From positions 2,542,001 to 2,606,000 of the forward strand of contig NZ_CP097320.1 of assembly GCF_023515995.1 (NCBI RefSeq): 64,000 bases of DNA. The letters run 5' to 3'. Numbering within the stretch: the first letter of the stretch is position 1; every line of letters starts with the position of its first letter. Both the position numbers and the translations under genes were made by a program. Source of the stretch: Candidatus Mycobacterium methanotrophicum (GTDB lineage Bacteria > Actinomycetota > Actinomycetes > Mycobacteriales > Mycobacteriaceae). The notes beneath the pieces are model-generated. The model worked only from the letters and a program-made list of their open reading frames with translations, had not been told where the DNA came from and ran no database searches. Below are positions 63,258 to 64,000 of this stretch, piece after piece.

Positions 63258-64000
63258 TCAGCCTTTGATCAGACCGTATTCGACGAGCAGCTCGCCAATT
63301 TCGTTGTCCGTCATCTTGTCGACCAGGCGTTGGCGCAGGATTTCCGGGACGGGGATGTCGACTTCCTTGCCGTCGCGCAGGTGCACAGCGGCGGCCAGGA
63401 GTCGGCGGATGTCGTAGGTCGAGTCGAACACCTCCGGCACACCGCGTTCCACGCCGAGCAGCCGATAGGCGGCCTCCATGCCGGTGCGCACCGAGTATTC
63501 GGTGGTGAAGATGCAGTCGCGGGTGGTCTCGGCGAACTGGCCGATGAACGCGAAGTTCACGGCACCCTCAGGCACGACGTCCGGGCGGTCATCGGAGCCG
63601 CGCGGCATAAAGAAGGCGGTGACATAGGGCATCATCACCGGCGCCGTCGTGGCGCCGTTGGCCGCCAGATCGGCAATCTCGTCGTCGGGCACGCCCAGGT
63701 GATAGAGCCATTCTTGGGTGATCTCCTCACCGGTGCAGTCCTGCATCGGCTTGGTGACGTAGTCGCCGGACACGTCGACGAACAGTGCATACAGCCACGC
63801 CACGATCTGATCGGGTGGTTGCTGCTTGAAATGGGGCTGACGGTTGACCGTCCAGCTCAGCAACCATTTGGAGTCTCGCGCCGTCACGATCCCGCCGGTG
63901 ACGATCTTGCCGGTGAACGGATCCCGTTTGCAGATTTTTTCGATGTAGCCCGGGATCCGCCGGTCCAGCGTGGTGACGGTGGCCGACTCCCATTTGGTTT
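63258..64000 (-). CDS. Oleate hydratase family protein, C-terminal part (start beyond window)
   Basis: The frame stays open from the stop at 63258 to the right edge, so the N-terminal FAD domain is outside. About 247 residues are visible: DRRIPGYIEKICKRDPFTGK, DSKWLLSWTVNRQPHFKQQP, VAWLYALFVDVSGDYVTKPM, MPYVTAFFMPRGSDDRPDVV, AVNFAFIGQFAETTRDCIFT and EYSVRTGMEAAYRLLGVERG. These match the myosin-cross-reactive antigen/oleate hydratase family, which adds water to the double bond of unsaturated fatty acids. The gene faces IS debris downstream. Confidence 0.88.
   Translation of the reverse strand, partial: TKWESATVTTLDRRIPGYIEKICKRDPFTGKIVTGGIVTARDSKWLLSWTVNRQPHFKQQPPDQIVAWLYALFVDVSGDYVTKPMQDCTGEEITQEWLYHLGVPDDEIADLAANGATTAPVMMPYVTAFFMPRGSDDRPDVVPEGAVNFAFIGQFAETTRDCIFTTEYSVRTGMEAAYRLLGVERGVPEVFDSTYDIRRLLAAAVHLRDGKEVDIPVPEILRQRLVDKMTDNEIGELLVEYGLIKG

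Overview
The window is chromosomal DNA of a slow-growing Mycobacterium. It is GC-rich, uses many GTG starts and ATGA/GTGA stop-start overlaps, and carries PPE genes, a MIRU, 13E12 remnants, a Pks12-type megasynthase and RbpA. From memory, gene content and order follow the M. tuberculosis pepE-cobLMK-cobIJHG-cobN-fxsA-lnt/ppm1-rbpA-pks12-pncA-sugar ABC transporter segment (about Rv2089c to Rv2038c), read in the opposite direction. Several genes I would expect there are missing (sigC/blaC between cobK and cobIJ, the Zur-type ribosomal protein set beside cobN, lppI), and many insertions and decayed genes are present. It is therefore a relative of the tubercle bacillus, not that species. The intact PncA keeps His57.

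Layout. 1-8.4 kb: end of an Xaa-Pro peptidase gene, a GyrA-like/GNAT fusion, an FDOR reductase, an SDR, then cobL-cobM-cobK (+) and cobG-cobH-cobIJ (-). 8.4-14.8 kb is accessory: a 13E12 remnant, a mazEF pair between imperfect direct repeats, a Tat/lipoprotein hemerythrin gene, two PPE-SVP genes, two DUF732 secreted proteins, and a truncated PadR/permease remnant. The same 19-bp palindrome lies upstream of the hemerythrin/PPE genes and inside the PadR remnant. 14.8-25.5 kb is the conserved core: cobN, F420/PPOX protein, dienelactone hydrolase, fxsA, amidohydrolase, lnt and ppm1 (separate genes with a MIRU between), rbpA and a small Cys-rich protein. 25.5-40.8 kb holds pks12 (two complete reducing modules with about 2 kb of nearly identical internal repeats), preceded by a possible leaderless 35-codon ORF and followed by an epimerase/PEP-utilizing fusion.

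40.8-59.9 kb mixes intact genes with decay. lipT is deleted internally and split by an IS630 element. A kinase-like gene is broken. gntK, DUF2784 and DoxX genes follow, then a dead IS1380 transposase and an F420-type oxidoreductase with a truncated cyclase-like partner. Next is a cluster of six genes (PrmC/HemK-like methyltransferase, CDGSH protein, haem-oxygenase-like diiron protein, alpha/alpha-toroid protein, SAM methyltransferase, GT4 glycosyltransferase) of which the last three are damaged. pncA, a SnoaL-like gene and an intact four-gene sugar ABC importer follow, then fused remnants of a P450 and an alpha-hydroxy-acid oxidase. 59.9-63.1 kb is a toxin-antitoxin island (two mazEF, one vapBC, one dead mazF) with IS debris. 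The window ends in the 3' part of an oleate hydratase gene.

Functional threads: cobalamin assembly (cobL, M, K, IJ, H, G, N); mycoketide/phosphomannose lipid chemistry (pks12 and its neighbour, ppm1, lnt); F420-linked redox proteins (three candidates); stress and mobile modules in the accessory blocks. Names and species comparisons come from recognising sequences by eye; nothing was searched.
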